DNA of 64,000 nt from Mycetocola reblochoni REB411 (GTDB lineage Bacteria > Actinomycetota > Actinomycetes > Actinomycetales > Microbacteriaceae): the NCBI RefSeq assembly GCF_900163835.1, contig NZ_FUKR01000048.1, positions 16,651-80,650 of the forward strand, given 5' to 3'. Under the pieces are notes generated by a model. That model searched no databases, had not been told where the DNA came from, and saw only the letters and a program-made list of their open reading frames with translations. Below are positions 35,706 through 43,612 of the stretch, in pieces; the first letter of the stretch is position 1; every line of letters starts with the position of its first letter. Position numbers and translations under genes: made by a program.

Positions 35706-36461
35706 ATGCCACCCGAACCGCCCGCAACGGCGCCTCTCACCCTGCCGACGGGCGTCCCGCTGGCCGCGGAGACGACGGGCAGCCCCTTCCGCGACGCCGT
35801 CGTCGACGCCAGGGGAGCGGGGCTGGCGATGCTGCCGATCGGCCTGGCCTTCGGCGTCCTGGTGACCCAGAGCGGTCTGGACTGGTGGTGGGCCACCGTG
35901 TTCGCGAGCGTCGTGTACGCCGGCTCGCTCGAGTTCCTGCTCGTCGGCCTCGTCGCCGTCGCGGCGCCGCTGTCGCAGATCGCCGTGACCGCACTGCTGG
36001 TCAACTCCCGGCACGTGTTCTACGCGCTCTCCTTCCCCCTCCACGAGGTGAGGGGAACGCCGGCGCGCGTCTACAGCACCTTCGCGCTCACCGACGAGGC
36101 CTACGCGATCACCGCCGGTGCGGCACCGCGCCGGCTCGGAACGGCGCGGATCATCTGGATCCAGGTCATCCTCCACGTGCTCTGGGTCGCGGGGGCCACC
36201 GCGGGGGCTCTGGCCGGTGCCGCGCTCCCCGTCCAGCTGCCCGGCGTCGGCTTCGCCCTGACCGCACTGTTCACCGTCCTGTCCATCGAGGCGTTCCGGG
36301 CCAGGCACGACATCCCGACGCCCGTACTCGCGATCGTCTGCGGCGCCGTCGCGATGCTGCTCACGCCGGACAACATGCTGCTTGTCGGCACGAGCCTGTT
36401 CGCCGCCGCGACGATCGCACGCCTGCTGCTGCGGCGGCGCCGGGGAGGGAGCTCATCGTGA
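35706..36461 (+). CDS. azlC: AzlC family branched-chain amino-acid exporter, large subunit
   Basis: Large subunit of a two-component exporter of branched-chain amino acids (homologous to BrnF). The protein has 251 residues with about seven helices. Conserved family features are GLAMLPIGLAFGVLVTQSG, YAGSLEFLLVGL and LLVNSRHVFYALSFP. Its stop overlaps the azlD start by 4 bases. The divergent Lrp gene is the probable regulator. Confidence 0.94.
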   Translation: MPPEPPATAPLTLPTGVPLAAETTGSPFRDAVVDARGAGLAMLPIGLAFGVLVTQSGLDWWWATVFASVVYAGSLEFLLVGLVAVAAPLSQIAVTALLVNSRHVFYALSFPLHEVRGTPARVYSTFALTDEAYAITAGAAPRRLGTARIIWIQVILHVLWVAGATAGALAGAALPVQLPGVGFALTALFTVLSIEAFRARHDIPTPVLAIVCGAVAMLLTPDNMLLVGTSLFAAATIARLLLRRRRGGSSS

Positions 36462-36784
36462 CCGATCCGTGGTACCTCGTCTCTGCGGTCGCGATCTCGG
36501 CCGCGATCACCTGGACGCTGCGGGCGGCGCCGTTCCTCGTTGTCGGGCAGCTCCGTCGCGCCGCGCTGGTCAGGGAGCTGTCCGAGCAGCTCCCGCTTGG
36601 CATCATGATCATCCTGGTCATGTACAGCGTCGGCGGCCTCGGGATCTCCTCGCTCAGCGAGGGCGCCGTCACGGCCGCCTCGCTCTGCGTCACCGTCGCC
36701 CTGCAGCTGTGGCGACGCAACGCCGCGCTGAGCATCCTGGCCGGGACGGCGGTTCAGGTGACGCTGCTGTCCTCGCTCGGCTAG
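36458..36784 (+). CDS. azlD: AzlD family branched-chain amino-acid exporter, small subunit
   Basis: Small subunit of the exporter, 108 residues with four helices. TWTLRAAPFLVVGQLRRAAL and LPLGIMIILVMYSVG match AzlD/BrnE. The GTG start overlaps the azlC stop (GTGA). It ends at a CTAG shared with the stop of the convergent zinc-peptidase gene. Confidence 0.93.
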   Translation: MTDPWYLVSAVAISAAITWTLRAAPFLVVGQLRRAALVRELSEQLPLGIMIILVMYSVGGLGISSLSEGAVTAASLCVTVALQLWRRNAALSILAGTAVQVTLLSSLG

Positions 36785-37689
36785 GGGCTGGCGACCGCGA
36801 AGGTGTCGCAGGCGATCACGCCGCCCTCGAGCCCCGCGGTGAACCAGCTCTGCCGCTGCTGGCTGGAACCGTGCGTCCAGCTGTCCTGGTCGATCCCCCC
36901 GGACGCCTGCTGGATGTGGTCGTCCCCGACGGCGGCGGCCGCGTCGAGCGCCGAGGCGATCTGCGCGCGGCTCGGCGGCTCCAGCAGGGCACCGCCGCTC
37001 GCGTCCGAGGTCTGTGCCGCGCCGCCCACCCAGGCGCCCGCGAAGCAGTCCGCCTGCAGTTCGAGCCGGACCGAGTCGGAGGAGGGGCCCGTGCCGGAGC
37101 GGTCGGCGCGGTCGAAGGTGCCGGCCAGGTGCTGGATGTGGTGACCCCACTCGTGCGCGGCGATGTACAGCTCGGCCAGGGGACCGCCCTCCGCCCCGAG
37201 CTGGGAGCTGAGCTGGCCGAAGAAGGCGGTGTCGATGTAGATCGCCTCGTCACCGGGGCAGTAGAACGGCCCGACCGCGCTGGAGGCGTACCCGCAGGCG
37301 GTCGAGGTGCCGTCGGAGAAGAGCAGGAAGTCGGGGGAGTGGTACGCGCCGTCGCCGACCTCGGCGTAGGCGCGCGACCAGAAGTCGTCCAGCGAGACGT
37401 ACGCGGCGCTCATACGGCAGTCCGCGCTGTCGTTGGCGTCCTGACCGGTGCGGCACTCGCTGCCGAGGTCCTGCTCGCTGATGGTGCCCGTCCGCCCCTC
37501 GATCGACGACCCCAGCCCCGAGGAGGCGCCGAGCAGGGCGCTGAGGTCGATGCCGAACGCCTGACCGACGAGCACGAGGACGATGACGCCCAGGACGCCC
37601 CCGCCCGCGGCGATGCCTCCCGTCCGTGCACCGCTGCGGCGGCGCCTGACCTTCGACGAGCTGATGTCGGCATCGGGCGTGAACGTCAC
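36781..37689 (-). CDS. Neutral zinc metallopeptidase (YpfJ family)
   Basis: Membrane-tethered zinc peptidase-like protein, 302 residues. The cytoplasmic N-terminus has TFTPDADISSSKVRRRR, then one helix (GVLGVIVLVLVGQAFGID), then an extracellular domain. The zinc motif HEWGHH is followed by a distal ELQADCFAGAW segment, as in YpfJ (PF04228). I chose the GTG at 37689 because GAGGAAGGGA lies before it and TAGCAT is further upstream. The ORF could start 8 codons earlier. Substrates are unknown. Its last 4 bases overlap azlD. Confidence 0.92.
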   Translation of the reverse strand: MTFTPDADISSSKVRRRRSGARTGGIAAGGGVLGVIVLVLVGQAFGIDLSALLGASSGLGSSIEGRTGTISEQDLGSECRTGQDANDSADCRMSAAYVSLDDFWSRAYAEVGDGAYHSPDFLLFSDGTSTACGYASSAVGPFYCPGDEAIYIDTAFFGQLSSQLGAEGGPLAELYIAAHEWGHHIQHLAGTFDRADRSGTGPSSDSVRLELQADCFAGAWVGGAAQTSDASGGALLEPPSRAQIASALDAAAAVGDDHIQQASGGIDQDSWTHGSSQQRQSWFTAGLEGGVIACDTFAVASP

Positions 37690-37713
37690 GGGCGGTCCCT
37701 TCCTCGTGACCAC

Positions 37714-37719
37714 ATGCTA
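37714..37719 (-). promoter_or_regulatory. -10 hexamer TAGCAT of the zinc-peptidase gene
   Basis: TAGCAT on the minus strand, 24 bases before GTG 37689. A transcript from here would start after the upstream in-frame GTG, supporting the shorter protein. Confidence 0.5.
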
Positions 37720-37756
37720 ACGGCAGCGGGCACTGGTCGGGCCGCGTCAGGGGCGG

Positions 37757-37762
37757 CAAGAT
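37757..37762 (+). promoter_or_regulatory. Leaderless -10-like CAAGAT of the DNA glycosylase gene
   Basis: CAAGAT, 6 bases, then the ATG at 37769. Confidence 0.4.
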
Positions 37763-37768
37763 GGGGGG

Positions 37769-38470
37769 ATGCCCACCGCCGCCGAGCTCGTCCAGCTCCC
37801 CGCCCTCGACTGCGCGCCGCAGCTGCTCGGGGCCGTGATCACGCGGCACGACGACCGGCTCGGCGACGTCAGCCTCCGCGTGACCGAGGTGGAGGCGTAC
37901 CACGGCAAGGGCATGCCGGGACCGGTTGACGCCTGCTCACACTCCCGCATGGGGATGACCGCCCGGAACGCGAGCATGTGGGGTCCTCCGGGGCACTGGT
38001 ACGTGTACCTCAACTACGGCATCCATCACGCGCTCAACCTGGTCTGCTCGCCCGAGGGCAGCGCGAGCGGTGTGCTCATCCGCTCGGCGGCCGTCGTCTC
38101 CGGCCTGGAGGCCGTGCGGCTCCGGCGCGGCGACTCCTCGACCGAGGTCAACCTGGCCAGGGGTCCGGGCAACCTCGCCCAGGCTCTCGGCATCGCGTCC
38201 CGCGAGCTCGACGGAACGCCGGCGCTCGGCGGCGCCCGGCTGACGATCGCCCTCGATCCGGAGGGACCGGCCGGCCGCGGGCTGAGCGTCCTCCGCGGTC
38301 CGCGCGTCGGTGTGAACCCCGAGGCGGAGGGTGCGGACTACCCCTGGCGCTTCTGGCTGGCCGACGAGCCCAGCGTGTCGGCCTACCGCGCCGGCGGCAC
38401 GCCCAGCTCGCGGAGGTCACGCTCGACCGGGGCGGCGAAGAAGTCGCGCTCGAGCGCCGTGGAGCGGTAG
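37769..38470 (+). CDS. DNA-3-methyladenine glycosylase (AAG/MPG family)
   Basis: Removes alkylated purines from DNA in base excision repair. The protein has 233 residues. Family features are the N-terminal APQLLGAVITRHD, the catalytic Glu in RVTEVEAYHG, the aromatic lever YVYLNYGIHHALNLVC, and LARGPGNLAQALGI. The last ~30 residues (Ser/Arg/Lys-rich) run past the usual end and overlap the convergent thiD/tenA gene by 88 bases. The gene is intact; the extension may be dispensable. Confidence 0.93.
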   Translation: MPTAAELVQLPALDCAPQLLGAVITRHDDRLGDVSLRVTEVEAYHGKGMPGPVDACSHSRMGMTARNASMWGPPGHWYVYLNYGIHHALNLVCSPEGSASGVLIRSAAVVSGLEAVRLRRGDSSTEVNLARGPGNLAQALGIASRELDGTPALGGARLTIALDPEGPAGRGLSVLRGPRVGVNPEAEGADYPWRFWLADEPSVSAYRAGGTPSSRRSRSTGAAKKSRSSAVER

Positions 38471-39915
38471 AAGGCGGAACCCGCCGCGGGCACCCCGTCC
38501 GGGTCGGCCGCCGCGGCGCGCTCGGCGTAGCCGATGGCCCGCTCCGTCGCCTCGTCGAACCCGGCGTCCCCGTACGTGGCCAGCCAGTCGTCGTAGGGGT
38601 GAGCCGGATGCCTCGCCTCGTGCAGCAGCAGCCCGATGTCGCGGTACACCCAGTAGCACGGCAGCACGGCGGCGCTGACGCGGAGGTGGCTTCCCGTGGC
38701 GACGGCGGTGCGCAGGTGGTCGAGGTAGGCGACCGTGGTCGGCCACGGCCGCGCCGCGGCCCGGCCGGACAGCCGGGAGAGGTGGAGCTGCATCTCGGCG
38801 TCACGGCACTGCACGGCGGCGTCAGCCCAGAATGCCCGCTCCTGATCGTCGGGGGCCGTCAGCGCCGCGGCGGCGAGGACGTCCGCGTAGCCGTCGAGGT
38901 AGATCGCGTCCTGCGCCAGGTAGGCGTCGAAGCGCTCGGGGGCCAGGGAGCCGTCGGCGAGGGCGCGGACGAACGCACCCCGCTCGGTCTGACGCCGCAC
39001 CGTCTCGGTGTCCCGCCACCACGAGGACGTGACCGGCTCGCGCACACCGCCCCCGGCCCGCAGCCGTGCGGCGGGCGAGAGGGTGCCGAGCGAGCCAGCG
39101 AAGTGGTTGACCGGACCGCGACCCCGCCCGACGTCGAGCTCCTCCGAACGGCGCAGCGCCTCCGAGAGCCACTCCTTGGCCAGGGCCGCGGCGACGGCGA
39201 CGGTCTCGCCGGACGCGATGAGCGTGGCGAGCGCACTCGAGAGCGAGCAGCCGGTGCCGTGGCTGTTCCGGGTGCGGACGCGCTCGGCCGGCAGCTCGAC
39301 GACGTCGACCCCGTCCGGGGCGTCCGCGCGCACGGAGACGAGCGCGTCCGGACTCGACCCGGACTCGAGGTGCCCTCCCTTGACGAGCACGGTCACGCCG
39401 TGAGCCCGTGCCACGCGTCCGGCCTGAGCGAGCGCGGACGGCCAGTCCGCGGCGGGCGGCTCCGCGGCGAGGATGCCGAGCTCGGGCAGGTTCGGCGTGA
39501 CAACGGTCGCCAGGGTGAGCAGCGCCCTCACCGCGGACTCGGCGTCGGCCTCGAGCAGACGGTCGCCGCTCGTGGCCACCATCACCGGGTCGAGCACGAC
39601 GGGGACGCCGACCGCGGACGTGCGCAGCCAGTCGGCGACCTCGGCGACGACGGACGCGGTGCCGAGCATTCCGATCTTGACGGCGTCGAGGCGCACATCG
39701 TCGGACACGGCGTCGAGCTGGGCGCGAAGAAAGTCGACCGGGGGGAGGTGGACCTCGCGCACGCCAGTGGTGTTCTGCGCGACGAGGGCGGTGACGACGG
39801 CCATCCCGTACCCGCCGTGGGCCGCGATGCTCTTCAGGTCCGCCTGGATCCCCGCCCCGCCGCTCGGGTCGGTTCCGGCGATGGACAGGACGGCGGAGAC
39901 CCCCGGCGCGCTCAT
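38383..39915 (-). CDS. thiD: ThiD-TenA fusion: HMP(-P) kinase with thiaminase II domain
   Basis: Bifunctional thiamine salvage enzyme, 510 residues. Residues 1-270 are ThiD (hydroxymethylpyrimidine kinase/HMP-P kinase), with SIAGTDPSGGAGIQADLK and SHGTGCSLSSALA. Residues ~290-510 are TenA, which hydrolyses degraded thiamine to recover HMP. The TenA nucleophile Cys lies in LPCYWVYRDIG and the acid in FYRSTALERDFF. The ATG overlaps the thiE stop by 4 bases. The domain pair recycles and phosphorylates HMP in one polypeptide. Confidence 0.95.
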   Translation of the reverse strand: MSAPGVSAVLSIAGTDPSGGAGIQADLKSIAAHGGYGMAVVTALVAQNTTGVREVHLPPVDFLRAQLDAVSDDVRLDAVKIGMLGTASVVAEVADWLRTSAVGVPVVLDPVMVATSGDRLLEADAESAVRALLTLATVVTPNLPELGILAAEPPAADWPSALAQAGRVARAHGVTVLVKGGHLESGSSPDALVSVRADAPDGVDVVELPAERVRTRNSHGTGCSLSSALATLIASGETVAVAAALAKEWLSEALRRSEELDVGRGRGPVNHFAGSLGTLSPAARLRAGGGVREPVTSSWWRDTETVRRQTERGAFVRALADGSLAPERFDAYLAQDAIYLDGYADVLAAAALTAPDDQERAFWADAAVQCRDAEMQLHLSRLSGRAAARPWPTTVAYLDHLRTAVATGSHLRVSAAVLPCYWVYRDIGLLLHEARHPAHPYDDWLATYGDAGFDEATERAIGYAERAAAADPDGVPAAGSAFYRSTALERDFFAAPVERDLRELGVPPAR

Positions 39916-40598
39916 CGGCCGCGCCCGGCGGCGTCGGGGCGGGAGCCGACCACTGCCCTGGCGACGCGCGCCGGGTCCTCGGCGGCGCAGATGAGTGAGA
40001 CGACGGCCACACCGGCCGCGCCCGCGGCTCGCAGGGGCGCGACGTCATCCAGCCCGATCCCCCCGATCGCGACGGAGGGGTGGGTGCTCGCGGCGGCGAG
40101 GCGGGCGAAGCCGTCGATGCCGAGCGGTGTGGGATGGTCGGGCTTCGTCGTCGTCGCGCGGATCGCGCCGATACCCAGGTAGTCGACCTCCGGAATGCTC
40201 GCGGTAGCGACCTGGTCAGGGGTGGCCGCGCTGATGCCGAGCACGGCGTCCGGTCCGATGAGGGCGCGGGCGGCGAGCGCCGGAAGGTCGTCCTGGCCGA
40301 GGTGGACGCCGTCGACGCGGGCGCCGGCGGCGCGCGCGGCGAGGAACAGGTCGACCCTGTCGTCGACGAGCAGGACCGCCCGCCCGGCGACCACCTCGGC
40401 GAGCCGGAGGAGCAGGGCGTAGGCCTCACGCGCCGAGGCGGTCTTCTCCCGCAGCTGCACCGTGCCGATGCCCCCCTCGACGGCGAGCGCCACCGTGTCG
40501 ACCACGCCCCGTGCACCGCACAGGCCGGTATCGGTGACGAGGTAGCCGGCGAGCGCCGCCGGGTCGATGCGCGCGGGAGGGCCCGAGCGCCGCGTCAT
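39912..40598 (-). CDS. thiE: Thiamine-phosphate synthase
   Basis: Joins HMP-PP with THZ-P to give thiamine phosphate. The protein has 228 residues. TIM-barrel motifs are [50 protein letters not shown] and [13 protein letters not shown]. The ATG overlaps the thiM stop by 4 bases (ATGA), and the thiD/tenA start overlaps its own stop the same way, so the three genes are translationally coupled. Confidence 0.95.
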   Translation of the reverse strand: MTRRSGPPARIDPAALAGYLVTDTGLCGARGVVDTVALAVEGGIGTVQLREKTASAREAYALLLRLAEVVAGRAVLLVDDRVDLFLAARAAGARVDGVHLGQDDLPALAARALIGPDAVLGISAATPDQVATASIPEVDYLGIGAIRATTTKPDHPTPLGIDGFARLAAASTHPSVAIGGIGLDDVAPLRAAGAAGVAVVSLICAAEDPARVARAVVGSRPDAAGRGR

Positions 40599-41407
40599 CG
40601 GATGATCGCCTTCTGCTCGACGAGACCGGCGGTGACGGCGTCGAGGCTGTCCAGGAGCGCGACGGAGAAGCTTCCGGGGCGCGGCGCCAGCGCCGCGGCG
40701 CGCTCGGCGGCGAGGCCGTACACCACGGTGGCCGCGATGACGGCCTCGAACGGGTCGCCCCCTCCGGCGGTGAACGCGGCCATCACCGCGCCGAGCACGC
40801 AGCCGCCGCCGGTGACCCTCGTCAACAGGATGTGGCCGTTGTGGACGCGCGCGGTGCGGGTGCCGTCGGTGATCAGGTCGACCGCTCCGGACACGGCGAC
40901 GACGCCCCCGGTCCGGACGGCGAGTTCCCGTGCGGCGTCCTCCGCGTCGGCGACGGTCGCCGTGCTGTCCGTGCCGCGTCCGCCTGAGCCGGCCCCGGCG
41001 ACGGCGATGATCTCCGAGGCGTTGCCCCTCACGACGGTCGGCCGCGCGGCGACGAGTAGCCCGGCCGCCGTGGTGCGGAGCGGGAGCGCTCCGACGGCGA
41101 CGGGGTCGAGCACCCACGGCGTCCCCGCCCGGCCCGCCGACTCGGCGGCTTCGTGCATCGCCGCGACCGTGTTCTCCTGCGGCGTGCCGAGGTTGATCAG
41201 GAGGGCGTCGGCGATCGGGGCGAAGGCTCCTGCCTCGCCCGGGGCGTCGACCATGGCGGGGGAGGCGCCGAGTGCGAGCAGCGAGTTCGCCGTGACGGTC
41301 GACACGACCGTGTTGGTGATCGCCTGGACGAGCGGGGCGCTCGCCCTCAGCTCGTCGAGGCGCCTCCCGGCGAGGGCGGGCAGGGTGGACGGGGTACGAC
41401 TGTTCAT
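40595..41407 (-). CDS. thiM: Hydroxyethylthiazole kinase
   Basis: Salvages thiazole by phosphorylation to THZ-P. The protein has 270 residues. Family motifs are [41 protein letters not shown] and the catalytic Cys loop [15 protein letters not shown]. It is the first gene of the operon. Its Shine-Dalgarno GGAGG lies inside the 3' end of a TPP riboswitch. Confidence 0.95.
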   Translation of the reverse strand: MNSRTPSTLPALAGRRLDELRASAPLVQAITNTVVSTVTANSLLALGASPAMVDAPGEAGAFAPIADALLINLGTPQENTVAAMHEAAESAGRAGTPWVLDPVAVGALPLRTTAAGLLVAARPTVVRGNASEIIAVAGAGSGGRGTDSTATVADAEDAARELAVRTGGVVAVSGAVDLITDGTRTARVHNGHILLTRVTGGGCVLGAVMAAFTAGGGDPFEAVIAATVVYGLAAERAAALAPRPGSFSVALLDSLDAVTAGLVEQKAIIR

Positions 41408-41411
41408 CGCG

Positions 41412-41486
41412 ACATTCCTCCGCTCGTGCTAACGAGATCAGGTTCTCGGGTGTGTTCTCAGCCCCCGGCGGGGCACCCCGTGTCTT
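41412..41486 (-). promoter_or_regulatory. TPP riboswitch (THI element) upstream of thiM
   Basis: On the minus strand the order of conserved parts is ACACGGGGTGCC, GGGCTGAGA, ACACCCG, GAACCTGATCT and GCGGAGGAA, the hallmark of the TPP riboswitch. GGAGG in the last part is 9 bases before the thiM ATG, so binding of TPP can hide the ribosome binding site. Translational control fits the lack of a terminator between it and thiM. Confidence 0.95.
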
Positions 41487-41494
41487 TCGCGGTC

Positions 41495-41524
41495 AGCCTA
41501 GCGGTCGCCCGCGCACCGTGTCGA
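41495..41524 (-). promoter_or_regulatory. Promoter of the thiMED operon
   Basis: -35-like TCGACA (41524-41519), an 18-base spacer and -10 TAGGCT (41500-41495) on the minus strand. Transcription would begin at the first base of the riboswitch. Confidence 0.6.
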
Positions 41525-41601
41525 CCATCGGACGCCGCGCGGCACGGCCACGCCGCGCGGGCGCACCGCCGTCGCGGCGAACGCATGCCTGACGTGGAAT
41601 G

Positions 41602-42225
41602 TCAGCCGAGGCCCAGCGCCCTGGCGATCTTCGCCACGGACGAGGACGGCCGCGCACCCGCGGCGAGCAGCTCCGTCTGCACCGCGTCGAGCAGCCCGCC
41701 ATCCGCGTCGGCACCCTCGGGGGCGGCGTCGAGCAGCTCGACCTCCCACTCGCGCCAGCTGCGCTCCTCGCCGGTGGCGTCCTCGACGGCGGTGACCCGG
41801 TCGTCGGCGACCTCGGCGACGGCTCCGCCCTCCGCGTCGAGCAGGATCAGTGTCGTCCGCGTCGTCACGAGTCTCGCAAGCGGCACGAGCGGTGCGGCCG
41901 GCTCACGCAGCCGGGTCGCGATGCGCGCGCGCAGCTCCTCCGGCTCCCTGTCGGCGTCGCCGAGGGGCCACTGCTGCTCGTGCCTGACGTCGCCCTCGGC
42001 CGACTTGATGTGCCATCCGGCGTCGTGTCCGCCGACGCGGCGGCGCACGACGACGCGCTGCGGGAGCAGCTCGCGTCCCTCCGTGTCGAGATAGATCGCG
42101 TCGAGCAGCGCCGTCCCCCCGTCGCGGACGGAGGCGACCCCCGCCACCCCGGTGAGGGAGGGAACGACCGCGTCCTCGCCGACATCGTACTTGCGTTCGA
42201 TCTCGATGCCGTCGTGAGCGCTCAT
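41602..42225 (-). CDS. CYTH-domain protein
   Basis: A 207-residue triphosphate tunnel metalloenzyme-like protein. The family signature EIERKYDV begins near residue 8. The acidic/basic strand pattern continues (LDAIYLDTEGRELLPQRVVV, EVADDRVTAVED). Homologues often have a CHAD domain after CYTH; here there is none. It may hydrolyse tripolyphosphate or act on a related triphosphate. GGAGGGC precedes the ATG at 42225. Confidence 0.85.
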   Translation of the reverse strand: MSAHDGIEIERKYDVGEDAVVPSLTGVAGVASVRDGGTALLDAIYLDTEGRELLPQRVVVRRRVGGHDAGWHIKSAEGDVRHEQQWPLGDADREPEELRARIATRLREPAAPLVPLARLVTTRTTLILLDAEGGAVAEVADDRVTAVEDATGEERSWREWEVELLDAAPEGADADGGLLDAVQTELLAAGARPSSSVAKIARALGLG

Positions 42226-42273
42226 GCCCTCCGTTCTACCGGCTGCCGCGCCGGCGCGCAGCACGGCGCGCGG

Positions 42274-43248
42274 CTAGAGCAGGCGCAGACCGTTCTGGAG
42301 TCGGGTGCGGACGTCGAAGGCGTCCTCGATGCTCAGCCGCTCGCCCGGGCGGACGCCGTTGCGCAGAACCATGGGCAGCGCGGAGGAGCGCAGCACACCG
42401 GAGCCGGCGCCCCGCCCGCGCGCGATCAGGTCGAGCGGCAGCTCCAGCGCGTCGTCGGGAACGACGATGAGCGAGCCGGTGAAGCGGACGCCGACGCTCC
42501 GGCCGAGCGCCCTGCTCGCCCTGGTGAGGGTGCGCAGGGGCTTCTCGTCGCCGACGGCGTCGCCGACGAGCTCGCCGCGTGACAGGCTCACTCCCGCGCC
42601 GAAGTCCTGCGAGTTGAGCGCGAACAGTCCGGCGGGGCCGAGCACGACGTGGTCGATCTTCTCCAGCTCCCTGTCGACGGCCACGTCGTTCCAGACGGTG
42701 AAGCCGATGCCGAGTCCGCTGACGATCCGGGCCGTCGACTCCTCGGCCAGCGCCTCGGCGAGCAGCCGCCGGACGGCGGGGGGAGCGCTGTGCACGAGCG
42801 CGGGGTCGTAGGGGTCGGGGATGGGGTCGCCGAGTCCGACCCACTCGCGCAGGGCCGCGAGGTACCGCTCGCGGGAGAGGCCGCCGGGGTGTCCGTAGGA
42901 CCGTGCCCTCACCGACCCGGAGCGACCGGACGCGCCCGCCCCCGTGCCCCCCGCGGCGGGACCGTAGCCACCGGGGGCCGCGGTCGCCCCCGCCTCGGTC
43001 CCCGTGAAGCGCGCCGTGCCACTCGGTGACGCCTGGCCCGTGCCACCGTCGTAGCGGCGGCGCAGCTCCGGGTCCCCGATGACCGCCCAGGCCCGCTGGA
43101 CGGCGGTGAACTGGGCATCGCTGCCCCCGGTGTCCGGGTGGCTGCGACGCAGGGCGCGACGGTAGGCGGACTTGAGCGCGTCGTCGTCGACGTCGCGGGG
43201 AACGCCGAGAACCTCGTAGGGGGTCGGGTCGGCCGGGCTGGGGCTCAC
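42274..43248 (-). CDS. J-domain protein with NERD-like C-terminal domain
   Basis: A 324-residue protein. An N-terminal DnaJ J-domain (about 8-65) has the HPD triad in RRSHPDTGG, so it can stimulate an Hsp70. A Gly/Ala/Ser-rich linker follows. The C-terminal part resembles the NERD nuclease-related domain: GFTVWNDVAVDRELEKIDHV and GPAGLFALNSQDFG. In active NERD proteins the last stretch reads like FVIETK; here Glu and Lys are replaced by Asn and Gln (LNSQ), so nuclease activity is unlikely. The GTG start is without a well-spaced ribosome site; CCAGGAG lies about 14 bases upstream. Confidence 0.75.
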   Translation of the reverse strand: MSPSPADPTPYEVLGVPRDVDDDALKSAYRRALRRSHPDTGGSDAQFTAVQRAWAVIGDPELRRRYDGGTGQASPSGTARFTGTEAGATAAPGGYGPAAGGTGAGASGRSGSVRARSYGHPGGLSRERYLAALREWVGLGDPIPDPYDPALVHSAPPAVRRLLAEALAEESTARIVSGLGIGFTVWNDVAVDRELEKIDHVVLGPAGLFALNSQDFGAGVSLSRGELVGDAVGDEKPLRTLTRASRALGRSVGVRFTGSLIVVPDDALELPLDLIARGRGAGSGVLRSSALPMVLRNGVRPGERLSIEDAFDVRTRLQNGLRLL

Positions 43249-43320
43249 GGGGTCGGCATGCTCCTGGTCGGGGGTGGCGGAACTCTCACGATACCGGCCG
43301 CGCCGCCGCTTTCTCCCAGG

Positions 43321-43602
43321 ATGTCCCGCCAGCATGGGGGAGTGCGCCCCCCGACCTCCTCCCTCCTCGACCCCGATTGGCCGATCACGCCGATCCTCGC
43401 CACGGTGGGCGAGTACGCCGCGGGCATCGGTCTCATCGCCGTCGTCGTCCTCGTCCTCTCCGCCGTGGCCGCCATCGTCCTCGGCCCTCGCCGTCCGCGC
43501 TGGCTCGGCCGCGTGCTGCGGGTCTCCGCCGTGATCGCGGCGGTCGGCATCGGCCTGTGGATCCTCATCCTGCTGGCAAGCACGGTCGGCGGCTCCGCCT
43601 AG
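43321..43602 (+). CDS. Small membrane protein with two helices
   Basis: A 93-residue protein of unknown function. A hydrophilic N-terminus (PPTSSLLDPDWPITPILA) is followed by two helices (GIGLIAVVVLVLSAVAAIVLG and VLRVSAVIAAVGIGLWILIL) separated by a basic loop (PRRPRWLGR). It ends 10 bases before the RecQ gene start. The last codon overlaps the -10 box of RecQ, which argues for separate transcription. No clear ribosome binding site. Confidence 0.65.
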   Translation: MSRQHGGVRPPTSSLLDPDWPITPILATVGEYAAGIGLIAVVVLVLSAVAAIVLGPRRPRWLGRVLRVSAVIAAVGIGLWILILLASTVGGSA

Positions 43603-43605
43603 GCT
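43600..43605 (+). promoter_or_regulatory. Leaderless -10 TAGGCT of the RecQ-PRTase gene
   Basis: TAGGCT begins with the stop codon of the preceding small gene; 7 bases separate it from ATG 43613. Confidence 0.55.
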
Positions 43606-43612
43606 CGAGAGC

